Origin: Caballeronia sp. SBC1
GTDB lineage: Bacteria > Pseudomonadota > Gammaproteobacteria > Burkholderiales > Burkholderiaceae
Assembly: GCF_011493005.1 (NCBI RefSeq)
Contig: NZ_CP049157.1
Coordinates: 434,001-498,000 of the forward strand
DNA: 64,000 nucleotides
Direction of reading: 5' to 3'
The notes below the pieces were generated by a model, which worked only from the letters and a program-made list of their open reading frames with translations, searched no databases and was not told the DNA's origin. Every line of letters begins with the position of its first letter. The stretch's first letter is position 1. Positions 1-9,006 of this stretch are shown here, one piece after another. The translations under genes and the position numbers were made by a program.

Positions 1-1
1 G

Positions 2-502
2 GGCAAAACGGCAAGCGAGCTACGCTACATGGGCCACACGTTAAGCGATAACCGCCATGGGCTGATCGCCAGCGCCGTGGTGACGCTGGCCGATGGCTAT
101 GCCGAGCGCGAAGCGGCCAAAGTGATGATCAACGATGCCCGTCAGGCGCTTGGCGATCCGACGCGCGAGATCACGCTGGGGGCGGACAAAGGCTATGACG
201 CGGCGGAGTTCATCGAGGCCTGCAAGACCATGAAAGTCACGCCTCACGTGGCGCAAAACAACTCAGGCCGCCAGTCGGCGGTGCCCGAGTCAATCGCCCA
301 GAGTGCGGGCTATGCGGTTTCCCAGCAAAAGCGCAAGCTCATCGAACAAGGTTTCGGCTGGGCTAAGAGCATCGGCGGTATGCGTCAAGTGATGGTGCGC
401 GGCTTGAAGAAGGTCGATCAGATGTTTGTGCTGACCATGGCCGCGTACAACCTCGTGCGCATGCGCACCTTGGGAGAGATCCGGCCGTTGCAGCCGCTGT
501 GA
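2..502 (+). CDS. IS5-type DDE transposase, 5' part outside window
   Basis: This is the C-terminal part of a cut-and-paste transposase; the frame is open to the first base of the window, so the start lies upstream. The order GKTASELRYMGHTLSDNRHG, then the aspartate block GADKGYDAAEF, then the glutamate region KRKLIEQGFGWAK is that of the DDE domain in the IS4/IS5 superfamily. The tail (FVLTMAAYNLVRMRTLGE) is a normal family ending, so the 3' end seems intact. No clear terminal inverted repeat could be fixed in the 200 bases that follow. It marks the left side of the window as mobile-element territory. Confidence 0.85.
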   Translation, partial: GKTASELRYMGHTLSDNRHGLIASAVVTLADGYAEREAAKVMINDARQALGDPTREITLGADKGYDAAEFIEACKTMKVTPHVAQNNSGRQSAVPESIAQSAGYAVSQQKRKLIEQGFGWAKSIGGMRQVMVRGLKKVDQMFVLTMAAYNLVRMRTLGEIRPLQPL

Positions 503-699
503 GCCAAAAATGCCCAAGAGAGCGTCATAAACAGGTCCGAAAACCGAAATTAACCGGTCCGCATTTCAAACTATGAGAAATTCCTCGCTGAAAATTCTGA
601 TTAAGCTCACGGCTCAGTAAAGTCGGCCTCTATTTCCGCAGCCTGTTAGGGGCGATGCGTTCGACATCTCTGACCTCCAGCGAAGCGGAAGTTCGTCAT

Positions 700-1071
700 C
701 TAATCGGACTGGGAAAGCTGAAAGACGTTTCCCTCAGGGTCCTCTCCGTCGCACATCAATTGGGCGAAGCCCTCGTAGCGTTTCAAGTCACGCATTCGAA
801 CACCCGCGCTCAACAGTTTCTCGCGCAACGCTGATAGCCCAGACTCCACCGAAAAGACGATTTTCGCGTTCGAAGTATTGGCTTGCTTTGGTAGCTCGCG
901 ATAGGGCTCGCCAACTCTGTGGAAAGCAATCTCAATTGAACCGGCCTTCAGCACAACCCATTCGTTCTCGATTTCTTCGGCGACCCGAAACCCGAAATGG
1001 ATCTGATAGAACGACTTCAGCAACTCAACATCACGGACGTAAAGTATCAACCTGGACATGAGAACCGGCAT
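700..1071 (-). CDS. VOC-family (glyoxalase/bleomycin-resistance fold) protein
   Basis: A 123-residue single-domain protein of the vicinal oxygen chelate superfamily. It opens with SRLILYVRDVELLKSFY and closes with EDPEGNVFQLSQ, the two halves of a VOC beta-alpha-beta-beta-beta module. Such proteins are small metal-dependent lyases, dioxygenases or drug-binding proteins; the substrate cannot be read from sequence. An in-frame ATG 36 codons upstream gives an N-terminal stretch without family resemblance, so the start at MPVLMSR (or the second Met four codons on) is preferred. It stands alone between the transposase and an AT-richer block. Confidence 0.7.
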   Translation of the reverse strand: MPVLMSRLILYVRDVELLKSFYQIHFGFRVAEEIENEWVVLKAGSIEIAFHRVGEPYRELPKQANTSNAKIVFSVESGLSALREKLLSAGVRMRDLKRYEGFAQLMCDGEDPEGNVFQLSQSD

Positions 1072-1362
1072 TGGACTCTCCGAATATGGTGAGACTGGTG
1101 ACTTGCCCGGATTGTCGTCGGTTTTGATCGAGCAGTCGACGGACCGCTCCTGGCCGGACGGAGACGGATGCTCACCCATCGATCCCGCCTGCGAGACCTA
1201 ATTGTTCTTTAGTGCAATTTGTTGCAAGGCGGTCTGTCGTTTTCTCGAATGAGATAAGCTGAATTCCTGCAATGGACGAACCGGCCATTCGGTCAAGGAC
1301 AATGCAGGCAATGGACTATCTCAACTTTATGTGTTTGCGTTTAGACCGAGCTAAAACAAGCG

Positions 1363-1953
1363 CTACTCGACAATCATGGTCGACAAAAGCCTGACCACGG
1401 ATTCATCAATACTTTTAAATGGAGCGCCCATCTTTTTACTAAAATGACAATTAAATTGATATAAATCCGAAACACCCCTTGTCATTGCATGACGGACACT
1501 CCATGAACCCGGATCAGATACAACCACGCTACCGGTTTCACTTTTGTAACCATATATTTTTGTTTGGTCAATTCTTCCAATACGTTCTGTAAATACACGA
1601 TAACCGTTCTCCGGAGCTATCTCAATCGCGCCAAAACCGCCCGACAGTATTCTGTCAGCGTCAGTTCCGTATTTCGGATAGGCTTGCACCAATATCTCTA
1701 AAGTGTCATCGTTCAACTTGAATTTGCGGGGTCCACGCGTTGGCCGCATCGAAGGGTAATCGACAAAAATTCTGAAAAATGTCTCGTGAATCTCAGGTTT
1801 ATAGGCGTCAATTATCTTAAAGCGCACCACCTTCTGATACGCGGGGTACCCTAACGATATCTCGTGAATGCTGATTGCCCCATCTTCTGGGACACCAGCG
1901 AACAACGCATTGGCGCATCCAAATATTAAAATTAGCGCAATGAGAAATTTCAT
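1363..1953 (-). CDS. hypothetical exported protein
   Basis: Product not recognised. The 196-residue protein begins with a clear signal peptide (MKFLIALILIFGCANALFAG, likely cut near residue 19-20), so it is expected in the periplasm or outer membrane. The rest is soluble, without repeats or known motifs. It lies 41 bases downstream of a small membrane protein on the same strand, which suggests a two-gene unit. Both genes are visibly richer in A and T than the surrounding DNA, which fits recent acquisition next to a transposase. Confidence 0.6.
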   Translation of the reverse strand: MKFLIALILIFGCANALFAGVPEDGAISIHEISLGYPAYQKVVRFKIIDAYKPEIHETFFRIFVDYPSMRPTRGPRKFKLNDDTLEILVQAYPKYGTDADRILSGGFGAIEIAPENGYRVFTERIGRIDQTKIYGYKSETGSVVVSDPGSWSVRHAMTRGVSDLYQFNCHFSKKMGAPFKSIDESVVRLLSTMIVE

Positions 1954-1994
1954 GCCAATTTTCCAAATTTATTGTCGCGCTATTTAACAACAGA

Positions 1995-2342
1995 TCACTT
2001 CTTAGTCGATAAAACAACCGCGACAGCTCCCAGTAAAACAAAAAATATTAACGACAATCCAAAATACAATACGGACTTAAATGACACCAACTGGCGCAAC
2101 TCCGCAATAGGATGCCTTTTGCGCACAATGCACACGACTATAAATGATATGAAAAGGCATAAAAACAGCACCGCAAAAATTGCAGCCAGGTGAAGCATGA
2201 GTGCGTCACCCTCTACACCCCACCAACCGGTCAAGACCGCTAACATCAAGGACAACCACAGCGAGGTTATGAAGAAATCCTTAAGGCGAGCCCTCACTTG
2301 AACGAATAGGAAATTGGGGCGAAATTCTGGCGGCTCGGTCAT
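1995..2342 (-). CDS. small hypothetical membrane protein
   Basis: Product not recognised. The 115-residue protein has about three hydrophobic segments (roughly residues 25-45, 50-73 and 90-112), the last ending in a short basic tail, so it should sit in the inner membrane. It is the upstream member of a probable pair with the exported protein that follows. Base composition is lower in GC than the window average. Confidence 0.55.
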   Translation of the reverse strand: MTEPPEFRPNFLFVQVRARLKDFFITSLWLSLMLAVLTGWWGVEGDALMLHLAAIFAVLFLCLFISFIVVCIVRKRHPIAELRQLVSFKSVLYFGLSLIFFVLLGAVAVVLSTKK

Positions 2343-2729
2343 CTGTTTGCGAATTCGGAGATAAATGGTTGTGGCGGCCGAACAAGCATATTTGGCGGGA
2401 TACTCTCATTGTCTACAGACGATCATGTTCAACGGCAGTTGCTACCGGATCTTTAATTTTTCTCGAAAATGACGGCTCTAATCGTCGTGATCTGTAGTTG
2501 CCGAGATATTTTCCTCTATAGCCCTTGGCGAGTACCGATGTGCGGTCGGTATGGATTGTCGTCGATCTAGGCACCGATATCGAACGGCCGAAAGTGGCCG
2601 GTTGCCGACCGCCTTTAGTCATAAGCTCGCGAAGGCCGAAGGGTGGCAAGCACGTCGATTTGATACCCCGCCCTCAGCCGGGAATGAGCCATGCGTGGTG
2701 AGCGTTGCTTCATTGGAGGGAACCGCAAA
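2343..2729. other. stretch without a convincing gene
   Basis: Short open frames exist on both strands but none has a ribosome site, family resemblance or plausible composition. A GGAGG-type ribosome site at the right end (2715-2720) belongs to the next gene. No terminator or repeat was recognised. Confidence 0.5.
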
Positions 2730-3044
2730 ATGAAGAACTCAAACAAAGCCTGGCCGATGCTTCCCGCGTCAATGCTTTTGCTCGCTGCATGTGCCGCAGG
2801 GAACATGCAGGCCGGCACAGGGACCCACCTTGGCGCCGTGGAATGCCGCGACCTGACCGACATCAGGAACAAGGCGCCGGTTACCCACGAACGCAATATG
2901 AGTGAAGTGGCGGCCTTGGAAAAAGCGGGCTACTATCCTGGATCGTTTAATGACGATCCTTACTACCCGGCAGATCTTGAGGCCGCGCAGCGTCAGGTCA
3001 ATATCTGGTACGAAACTGAGTGCCCGCAAGCAAAGCCCGGTTGA
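2730..3044 (+). CDS. DUF4148-type putative lipoprotein
   Basis: A 104-residue secreted protein. The start at MKNSNKAW is chosen because GGAGGG lies ten bases upstream; a longer frame exists but lacks this. The signal peptide ends in LLLAACAAG, a lipobox with the cysteine as the likely lipidated residue. The C-terminal half (SEVAALEKAGYYPGSFND, then YPADLEAAQRQV) matches the short conserved DUF4148 pattern, a family common in Burkholderiaceae and of unknown function. It is probably anchored to the outer membrane. No operon partner is evident. Confidence 0.75.
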   Translation: MKNSNKAWPMLPASMLLLAACAAGNMQAGTGTHLGAVECRDLTDIRNKAPVTHERNMSEVAALEKAGYYPGSFNDDPYYPADLEAAQRQVNIWYETECPQAKPG

Positions 3045-3216
3045 GTAAATACTGGCCCACGCGCGCGCCCAGTTAATCGTGCTCAGGTCGCCTTTGACAG
3101 TCGTGTCCAACGCTCTGCACAGGTAGAGCTGCGTCTGTCCAGATAGAAAAAGCTTTGAAACCGGACTATGATCGGCAAACTGAGCGGGCCTGATCTTTAA
3201 ATTGACGGAGCTTCCT

Positions 3217-3651
3217 TTGAAAGCAAAGATCAAATTTATCTTTTTTCCGGGCGACAATACTCCAAACTCAGCTCGAACCGCGGTCGCAGTTTATTGGATT
3301 ACGTTTTCAGTTTTTTTCGTCCGTATCGGTATTGGAGTGGGCGTTCCCCCTTTCAGTACTCCGCGGGAAGTGGAAGCGGCGATCACGGTATTTGGGCTGC
3401 TCTCCACAATTTTAATCTTCTATGCATTCACCATCATGCGGCTTTCGGCCGGAAAGCTTTGGGCAAGAAACGTTGCACTTTTTTTGACGGCATTCATCAT
3501 CATAACAACCCTCTATCGTCTGTTTGCGGACGGGCCGTCCTCCGAGCAGAATAACGTCGTAGGTTTAATAAGCGTTGCCGCACAAACTGTCGCCGGGTTA
3601 TTTTTGCTGACGCCGGAAAGCACCACGTGGTTCAAATCAAAGATTAAATAA
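3217..3651 (+). CDS. hypothetical inner-membrane protein
   Basis: Product not recognised. About four membrane segments can be seen (near residues 22-45, 55-75, 85-105 and 115-135 of 144), with a basic N-terminus, as in small DUF-type membrane proteins. The start is TTG: an in-frame TTG at 3202 has no ribosome site, whereas the TTG at 3217 follows GGAG by six bases. It appears monocistronic. Confidence 0.55.
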   Translation: MKAKIKFIFFPGDNTPNSARTAVAVYWITFSVFFVRIGIGVGVPPFSTPREVEAAITVFGLLSTILIFYAFTIMRLSAGKLWARNVALFLTAFIIITTLYRLFADGPSSEQNNVVGLISVAAQTVAGLFLLTPESTTWFKSKIK

Positions 3652-3846
3652 ACCGATTGGGATTGGCAGCTTTGGGGCGACCGGTGTCTGCTGGCCGCAT
3701 GCAATCCATAATCCAGTACTTGGCCCGTCGCGGGCGAGCGGCATACGTCCCACATTGAATCTTAAACGTCAGACATATTCCGTTCGCAGCATCACGGATT
3801 CGCAACGGCGCTACACTAAGAAGGCGGCCGCACGCAGGAGAAAGCC

Positions 3847-4173
3847 ATGACAGACCTTGACCCTGACACCACCTTTCGGGGATTGCCCCTCACCCCGGAG
3901 CAGGACGCGGAAGTGAGGCATTACATTAAATTGCAGAAACAGCGCGGCCTGCCTTGGGACACGCCGGAACTAAGCGCGATGCTTAAGGACATGCTGCAAC
4001 CCCCAGGTGACGAAGACGACGAATTCGACGAATTCGACCCTTCCGCAGACGAGACAAAAGCTGCCGCCGAGCGCGCAAAGGGTTCCGTTGAAGAGGAGAT
4101 GGATTCCATCGAGGCGAGCGAGGAGTGGAATGCCGCAATGGAGTCGGAAATCATGAAAGGGCCCAAGCGGTAG
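3847..4173 (+). CDS. acidic hypothetical protein
   Basis: Product not recognised. A 108-residue soluble and strongly acidic protein: an N-terminal part with PLTPEQDAEVRHYIKLQKQRG, an Asp/Glu-rich middle (GDEDDEFDEFDPS) and a helical C-terminal third rich in Glu and Ala. AGGAG lies six bases before the ATG, supporting real translation. No signal peptide or membrane segment. It may be a small binding or regulatory protein, but nothing in the sequence fixes a role. Confidence 0.6.
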   Translation: MTDLDPDTTFRGLPLTPEQDAEVRHYIKLQKQRGLPWDTPELSAMLKDMLQPPGDEDDEFDEFDPSADETKAAAERAKGSVEEEMDSIEASEEWNAAMESEIMKGPKR

Positions 4174-4311
4174 GGAACGCGTCGCGCCGATTACCGATTA
4201 CAAAATCACCCTCATTCCTAGAGTGCGTGCGCTTTCTACGCTCGAGCGCAAATCGTCGGCCCATCGCGACACAGGGCCGCGATATGCCCATTGGACACAC
4301 GAGGGGCTGAA

Positions 4312-4553
4312 ATGCGACTAATCGAACCGGATGAGCACAAGGAGTTTCTCGCGACCTTGGAGCGAATCGGTCTGGCAAGAAATGCTATACGACGGATCCC
4401 AAAGGCGACGAGAATTTCGGTCTGCAGGGCTATGTCACCATTACCAGACTATCGACGCGGGTGACGAAGGAATACCGAATTGGCGACGAAGGCGATTGGC
4501 TAGAGCATTTCAGAAAAGATCTCGAAGCGGGCGCTTTCAATAGGCTGAAATGA
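4312..4553 (+). pseudogene. frameshifted small gene (hypothetical)
   Basis: The first frame reads MRLIEPDEHKEFLATLERIG from the ATG. The continuation that looks coding (DPKGDENFGLQGYVTI, then EYRIGDEGDWLEHFRKDLE) is in another phase, joining somewhere near base 4380. Together they resemble a roughly 80-residue protein seen in Burkholderia relatives, with an N-terminal helix followed by a small beta domain. The shift makes this copy look broken, unless a sequencing error is present. Function unknown. Confidence 0.45.
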
Positions 4554-4686
4554 CATCCCACCTGCCATGGGAGCCAAGGCGACAAATGGCTGTCTGGACG
4601 TGTGTGCCCTCAGCTTGCATTTTGTCCGGTGCCAGCGCTTCAGAATTGAATGGCCGTCAGTCCGGCTAGCGGTGGATACCACTGGC

Positions 4687-5541
4687 TCACTGCGCAGCGA
4701 CCACCGGCGTGTCCTCGATCAGAGACCTGATCCGTTCCTGATCGGCCGGTGTCGCCGGGTTGTAGACGATCATCTGAAGATCCGGCCGTCCGTCAACCGC
4801 GAAGGCCGAGTACTCCAGCGAGATGGGCCCGAGCACGGGGTGGCGCAGACGCTTGACCCCTTCGCCGTGGGTCTGCACCTCATTGTCCCGCCACATGGCG
4901 GCGAACTCGGGACTTGACCTGCACAGTTCGTCGACGAGGGGTGCCACCTCGGCGTCGGCGCCCGCGCGTGCGGCATCGATACGGAAGGCGCTCACCACGA
5001 AACGGGCCACGCTTTCCCAATCGAACTGCGCAGCACGGACGCGGGGATCGCAGAAGATCATGCGCAGGATGTTGCGTTGCCCGGGCGGCAGCGAGCTGTA
5101 GTCGGTGAGCACGGCTGCGGCGGCACGGTTCCACGCAACCACGTCCCATGTCGCCGTCCTGACGATCGCGGGGCTATGAGGTAGCGCCTCAAGCAGGCGC
5201 TGGAGTCGCGGCGTGATCGCGTCACTGCCGCGATAGCGGACTTCGGGCTGATGGCCGAGGCCGAGCAGGAACACGTGTTCGCGCTCGACCTCCGTCAGCA
5301 TCAGCGCCCTCGCGATACGGTCCAGCACGTCCGCTGACGGATTGCCGCCACGCCCCTGCTCCAGCCACGTGTACCAGGCTGCGCTGATATTGGCGCGCTG
5401 CGCTACCTCTTCCCGGCGCAGTCCCGCCGTCCGCCGTCGGCTACCGGAAATGCCGAAGGTCGCGGGATCGAGCTTCGTTCGCCTGTTCTTCAGATAGTGC
5501 CCAAGCCGATTGTCGTTCGCGCTCTCGTTCTCGTTCGCCAT
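4687..5541 (-). CDS. XRE-type regulator with MmyB-like ligand domain
   Basis: A 284-residue transcriptional regulator. Residues about 10-75 form a helix-turn-helix (LRREEVAQRANISAAWYTW, then PSADVLDRIARALML). The rest is the MmyB-like, PAS-related domain recognised by ATWDVVAWNRAAAAVL and by the C-terminal RLRHPVLG. Family members usually control a neighbouring oxidoreductase gene. The ATG chosen has CAGG seven bases upstream; a TTG two codons earlier is less likely. It is divergent from the DyP peroxidase across 290 bases, which makes that gene a plausible target (inference). Confidence 0.85.
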   Translation of the reverse strand: MANENESANDNRLGHYLKNRRTKLDPATFGISGSRRRTAGLRREEVAQRANISAAWYTWLEQGRGGNPSADVLDRIARALMLTEVEREHVFLLGLGHQPEVRYRGSDAITPRLQRLLEALPHSPAIVRTATWDVVAWNRAAAAVLTDYSSLPPGQRNILRMIFCDPRVRAAQFDWESVARFVVSAFRIDAARAGADAEVAPLVDELCRSSPEFAAMWRDNEVQTHGEGVKRLRHPVLGPISLEYSAFAVDGRPDLQMIVYNPATPADQERIRSLIEDTPVVAAQ

Positions 5542-5830
5542 GTGCAACCTGCCGGGACGTATACCTGGATAATTTCGCCACTTTAACAGGATGATTTTGC
5601 CTCGACCATTGCTCTCGCAATCACTTGGGAGAACATCACCATCCGCATCTTCACCATTGCCGGCGCCCGGGCGTTAGCGTCGAACACTAAACACAAAATC
5701 CATCTTCAAACTCGCGCCAATCTCCAGAATTGACTAACCTTGTCAAAACGTCCCTCAACGGAGTCTTGGCATCGCTAAAGCACCCACCTGCTGTTGCCGG
5801 ACTCCCTAACAAATCGAGAATATTCATCCG

Positions 5831-6811
5831 ATGCCCACCGACACTCCAGATCCTCAAGCTGTTTGCGATCCCATCAGCCGCAGCGCGATCTTCATGGTCG
5901 CCACGCTCAAGTCAGGCATCGACAATACGAACACGGTACGCGCGTTATGCGCCGACGTCGCCGGTCTGGTGCGCGCGGTCGGCACGCGGGCGCCTCCGGC
6001 CAACCTCTCGTGCGTGTGCGGTTTCAGTTCTGACGGATGGAATGCGCTTTTCGGCGCGCCGCGCCCCGCGAATCTCCACGCATTCCGCGAGTTTGGCGAA
6101 GGCGAACGCCGCGCTATTGGCACGCCGGGCGACCTCCTGCTGCACATCCGCGCGGACCATATGGATCTCTGCTTTGAACTCGCCGCCCAGTTGATGGAGC
6201 GGCTAGGCGACGCGGTTTCCGTAGTCGACGAAGTACATGGCTTTCGTTATTTCGACCTGCGCGACATGGTGGGTTTTGTCGACGGCACGGAAAACCCGAG
6301 GGGCCGCCAGGCGGTCGAGTTCGCCCTCATTAGCGATCAAGATCCGGCATTTGCGGGCGGCAGTTATGTGATGGTGCAGAAATACCTGCATGACATGACT
6401 GGCTGGGACTCGCTTTCAGTCGAGGCGCAAGAACGCATTATTGGCCGCAAGAAGTTATCCGATGTTGAGCTCGCCGAAGGAGTCAAACCATCGTCTTCGC
6501 ACAGCTCGCTGACGACGATCGAAAAGGACGGCCAGGAAGTGAAAATCCTGCGCCACAACATGGCATTTGGGCGCCCAGGGGCGGGAGAATTCGGCACCTA
6601 CTTTATCGGCTATGCAAGTTCGCCCGAGCCGATCGAGCAGATGTTGGAGAACATGTTTGTCGGACGCCCACCCGGCAACTACGACCGGCTTCTCGATTAC
6701 AGCCGCGCGGTCACTGGAGGCCTATTTTTTGTGCCATCGGCTTCCATGCTTGAGGCGCTCGCGGATCGCGACCCTCAGCTTTCGACGAATGAATCGGCTT
6801 CGACCGGGTGA
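5831..6811 (+). CDS. DyP-type haem peroxidase (YfeX-like)
   Basis: A 326-residue dye-decolourising peroxidase, a cytoplasmic haem enzyme using hydrogen peroxide. The family hallmark GFVDGTENP is at residues 148-156 with the catalytic Asp at 151. The likely proximal haem ligand is His224 (SSHSSL) and the distal arginine Arg241 (RHNMAFG). Their spacing matches that known for YfeX. There is no Tat or Sec signal, so it is either cytosolic or loaded into an encapsulin; no encapsulin gene lies nearby. The ribosome site is weak. The divergent regulator may control it. Confidence 0.9.
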   Translation: MPTDTPDPQAVCDPISRSAIFMVATLKSGIDNTNTVRALCADVAGLVRAVGTRAPPANLSCVCGFSSDGWNALFGAPRPANLHAFREFGEGERRAIGTPGDLLLHIRADHMDLCFELAAQLMERLGDAVSVVDEVHGFRYFDLRDMVGFVDGTENPRGRQAVEFALISDQDPAFAGGSYVMVQKYLHDMTGWDSLSVEAQERIIGRKKLSDVELAEGVKPSSSHSSLTTIEKDGQEVKILRHNMAFGRPGAGEFGTYFIGYASSPEPIEQMLENMFVGRPPGNYDRLLDYSRAVTGGLFFVPSASMLEALADRDPQLSTNESASTG

Positions 6812-7446
6812 TCGTGGAATGTGTAAGCACAGTAAACCGCGCTCGCGCCACCGCCCGAAGAATCATGCCGGAAAATGCTGTTCCGTAAAGACGGAACGCT
6901 AGCGACAACTGACAGGCTGGAAACGCAGCGGCTCAGCGCTTGAGTCGCTCGTTGTGGGTCGCCGCTGTTTTACTGCGCCCGCCATACGACCGCCAAGAAA
7001 GGTTGCTCCCGGGTGACAAGCTTGGCGAGTGGCGACCGACCCGATCCTGACCGCTCGACAAGCGCGTTCAAAGCGGTCAGGAACTGTCGGGCTAGCAGGC
7101 TGCATGAAAGCAGCAGGCGGACCCACACACGTATCGCTAACGACCAAGCCGCGCGAACGTATCAATCCTCCGGCCTTACTGGCTGAAAGCTTACAAACCT
7201 TAGTAGTCCTCGGCTCGCGCTTGTCATCTGCGCGACACCTACTCCCGTCACGATGGCGATCTGGCACCGCACTTTCCATGCGAAGGATTCGGTTTGTCCA
7301 TCGAACGAGACGCGTTGCCTCAGCAAGCATCGATTCCAGATTCGCGCGCCGCAAAGGCACGCTCAGCCAGGCAAATACGCTCGCGAATACCAATCTCCAG
7401 CGTCTTTTCGCCATCGCAATAGCCGCAATCGCACCAGGAGCGACTT
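6812..7446. other. intergenic stretch without a convincing gene
   Basis: The longest open frame here (minus strand, about 170 codons) has no family resemblance, a scrambled Arg/Ser-rich composition and no ribosome site. Only the AGGAG at 7436-7440, serving the MFS gene, was recognised. Confidence 0.5.
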
Positions 7447-8934
7447 ATGCATGATGTGGCAGATTCCGACAAGTTGCAGAGCAACGGCGTGAAGTCGGTC
7501 CAGCAGTACATCGACGAACACCCGATGTGGCCCGATGGAACCCATCTCGCGTCCGTCCCCATGACCGCGATGCAATGGCGCATCTGGGCGCTGGCGGCAG
7601 CGGGAAAGTTCTTCGAAGGGTTCGTCGTTTTCATGACGGGTGTCGCGCTGCCGCTGATCTCGCGCGAGTTCGGCATCAGTGCCGCACAGAACGGCTTCAT
7701 CAGCGCCGCCAGCCTGATGGGCATTCTGGTCGGAGCGGTGGGTCTCGGCGGCATGTCCGATTACTTCGGGCGTAAGCGGATGTTCATCGTGGAGATGATT
7801 ATTTTCGTGGCGTTTTTGGTGCTGCTCGTTCTTTGCACCAACTTCACCTCGCTCGTGATCTGCCTGTTTGGACTGGGCGTGGCGCTCGGCTGCGATTATC
7901 CGACCGCGCACATGATCATCTCGGAGAGCATCCCCAGCAGCAGTCGAGGCAAGCTTGTGCTGGCAGCGTTCGGCTTCCAGGCGCTGGGTGCGCTCGGCGG
8001 CACGGCGGTAGGCTTCCTGGTCCTGTCGACCATCCCGACCCTCGATTCGTGGCGCTGGATGTACGGCACGGCGATCATACCGGCGCTGGCCGTGACAATC
8101 GGCCGTTTCTACATTACGGAAAGCCCCAGTTGGCTGCATATCCGCGGTGCAGTCGACCGCGCGGAAGCCGCTGCGCAGCGATTGCTGGTGCGCAGCCCGC
8201 AGTATCCGACCAGCATTGCGTTGTCGCGTGAAGTGGCAATGGCCGCTGCAGGCCACGGCGGCAAACAGAGCTTTTTGGCGCTGTTCGCGCGGCGCAACCT
8301 GCGAGCCACGATTCTGGCTTCCGTACCGTGGTTCTTGCAGGATCTCGGCACGTACGGGATCGGCATTTTCACTCCGACCATTCTCGCGGCGGCGTTCGGC
8401 AGCAAGCCTGATCATGTTCGCAGCATCAGCGACCTGATACTGAACGACATACTCGCCGCCAAGGGCTCTGCCCTTATCACCATGCTGCTGATTGTCGGCA
8501 TCGTTTTCGCGGTCATCCTCGCGGACCGGGTCGGACGGATCTGGCTGCAAGTCGTTGGCTTCATCGGCTGCGCAGCGGGTTTGCTGGTTGCTTCGTTCTC
8601 CGATGGATTTGAAGGCTCGACCAAGACTGTTGTAATTTTCGCCGGCTTCATGCTCTTCAATTTCATGACCAACCTGGGGCCGAACGCACAGACCTACCTG
8701 CTGGCAGGCGAAGTGTTTCCGACGGCCATTCGCGGCACCGGCGCCGGGTTCGCGGCAGCCGTCGGCAAGATCGGCGCGGTCGCGACCGCCTTCCTTTTCC
8801 CCATTCTGCTCACGGGTATCGGCACCGGTCCGCTTCTCTACATTCTCGTGGGCACATCGATTCTCGGCGCCGTGGTGACGTGGGTATTTCGGATCGAGAC
8901 AAACGGTGTGAGCCTTGACGACATTGGACGATAA
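7447..8934 (+). CDS. MFS transporter resembling phosphate:H+ symporters
   Basis: A 495-residue, 12-segment inner-membrane carrier of the major facilitator superfamily. GGMSDYFGRKR (101-111) is the loop 2-3 signature. GCDYPTAHMIISE (148-160) closely resembles the GGDYPLSxTIxSE signature of Pht1/Pho84 phosphate:proton symporters, although the general sugar-porter group is also possible. A long hydrophilic N-terminus (about 45 residues) precedes the first segment. AGGAG sits six bases upstream of the ATG. The next gene, 72 bases on, encodes a PstS-like phosphate-binding protein, which supports a phosphate-related role (inference). Confidence 0.8.
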   Translation: MHDVADSDKLQSNGVKSVQQYIDEHPMWPDGTHLASVPMTAMQWRIWALAAAGKFFEGFVVFMTGVALPLISREFGISAAQNGFISAASLMGILVGAVGLGGMSDYFGRKRMFIVEMIIFVAFLVLLVLCTNFTSLVICLFGLGVALGCDYPTAHMIISESIPSSSRGKLVLAAFGFQALGALGGTAVGFLVLSTIPTLDSWRWMYGTAIIPALAVTIGRFYITESPSWLHIRGAVDRAEAAAQRLLVRSPQYPTSIALSREVAMAAAGHGGKQSFLALFARRNLRATILASVPWFLQDLGTYGIGIFTPTILAAAFGSKPDHVRSISDLILNDILAAKGSALITMLLIVGIVFAVILADRVGRIWLQVVGFIGCAAGLLVASFSDGFEGSTKTVVIFAGFMLFNFMTNLGPNAQTYLLAGEVFPTAIRGTGAGFAAAVGKIGAVATAFLFPILLTGIGTGPLLYILVGTSILGAVVTWVFRIETNGVSLDDIGR

Positions 8935-9006
8935 GCTCGCGCTTACAGACCGCCATGATGTTCCCTACGCAAGAGATGCTTTCCCCGTATCGCGACGGAG
9001 ACGTGC

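Noticed and set aside
503..699. Right-hand terminal inverted repeat of the IS5-type element
   Set aside because: The left end is outside the window, so no pair of repeats or target duplication can be confirmed.
6899..7414. 171-codon minus-strand frame in an otherwise empty gap
   Set aside because: No ribosome site, no family resemblance, scrambled composition; no reason to call it a gene.
7363..8550. 395-codon minus-strand frame over the MFS carrier
   Set aside because: Antisense shadow of a 12-segment membrane protein with family signatures and a good ribosome site.
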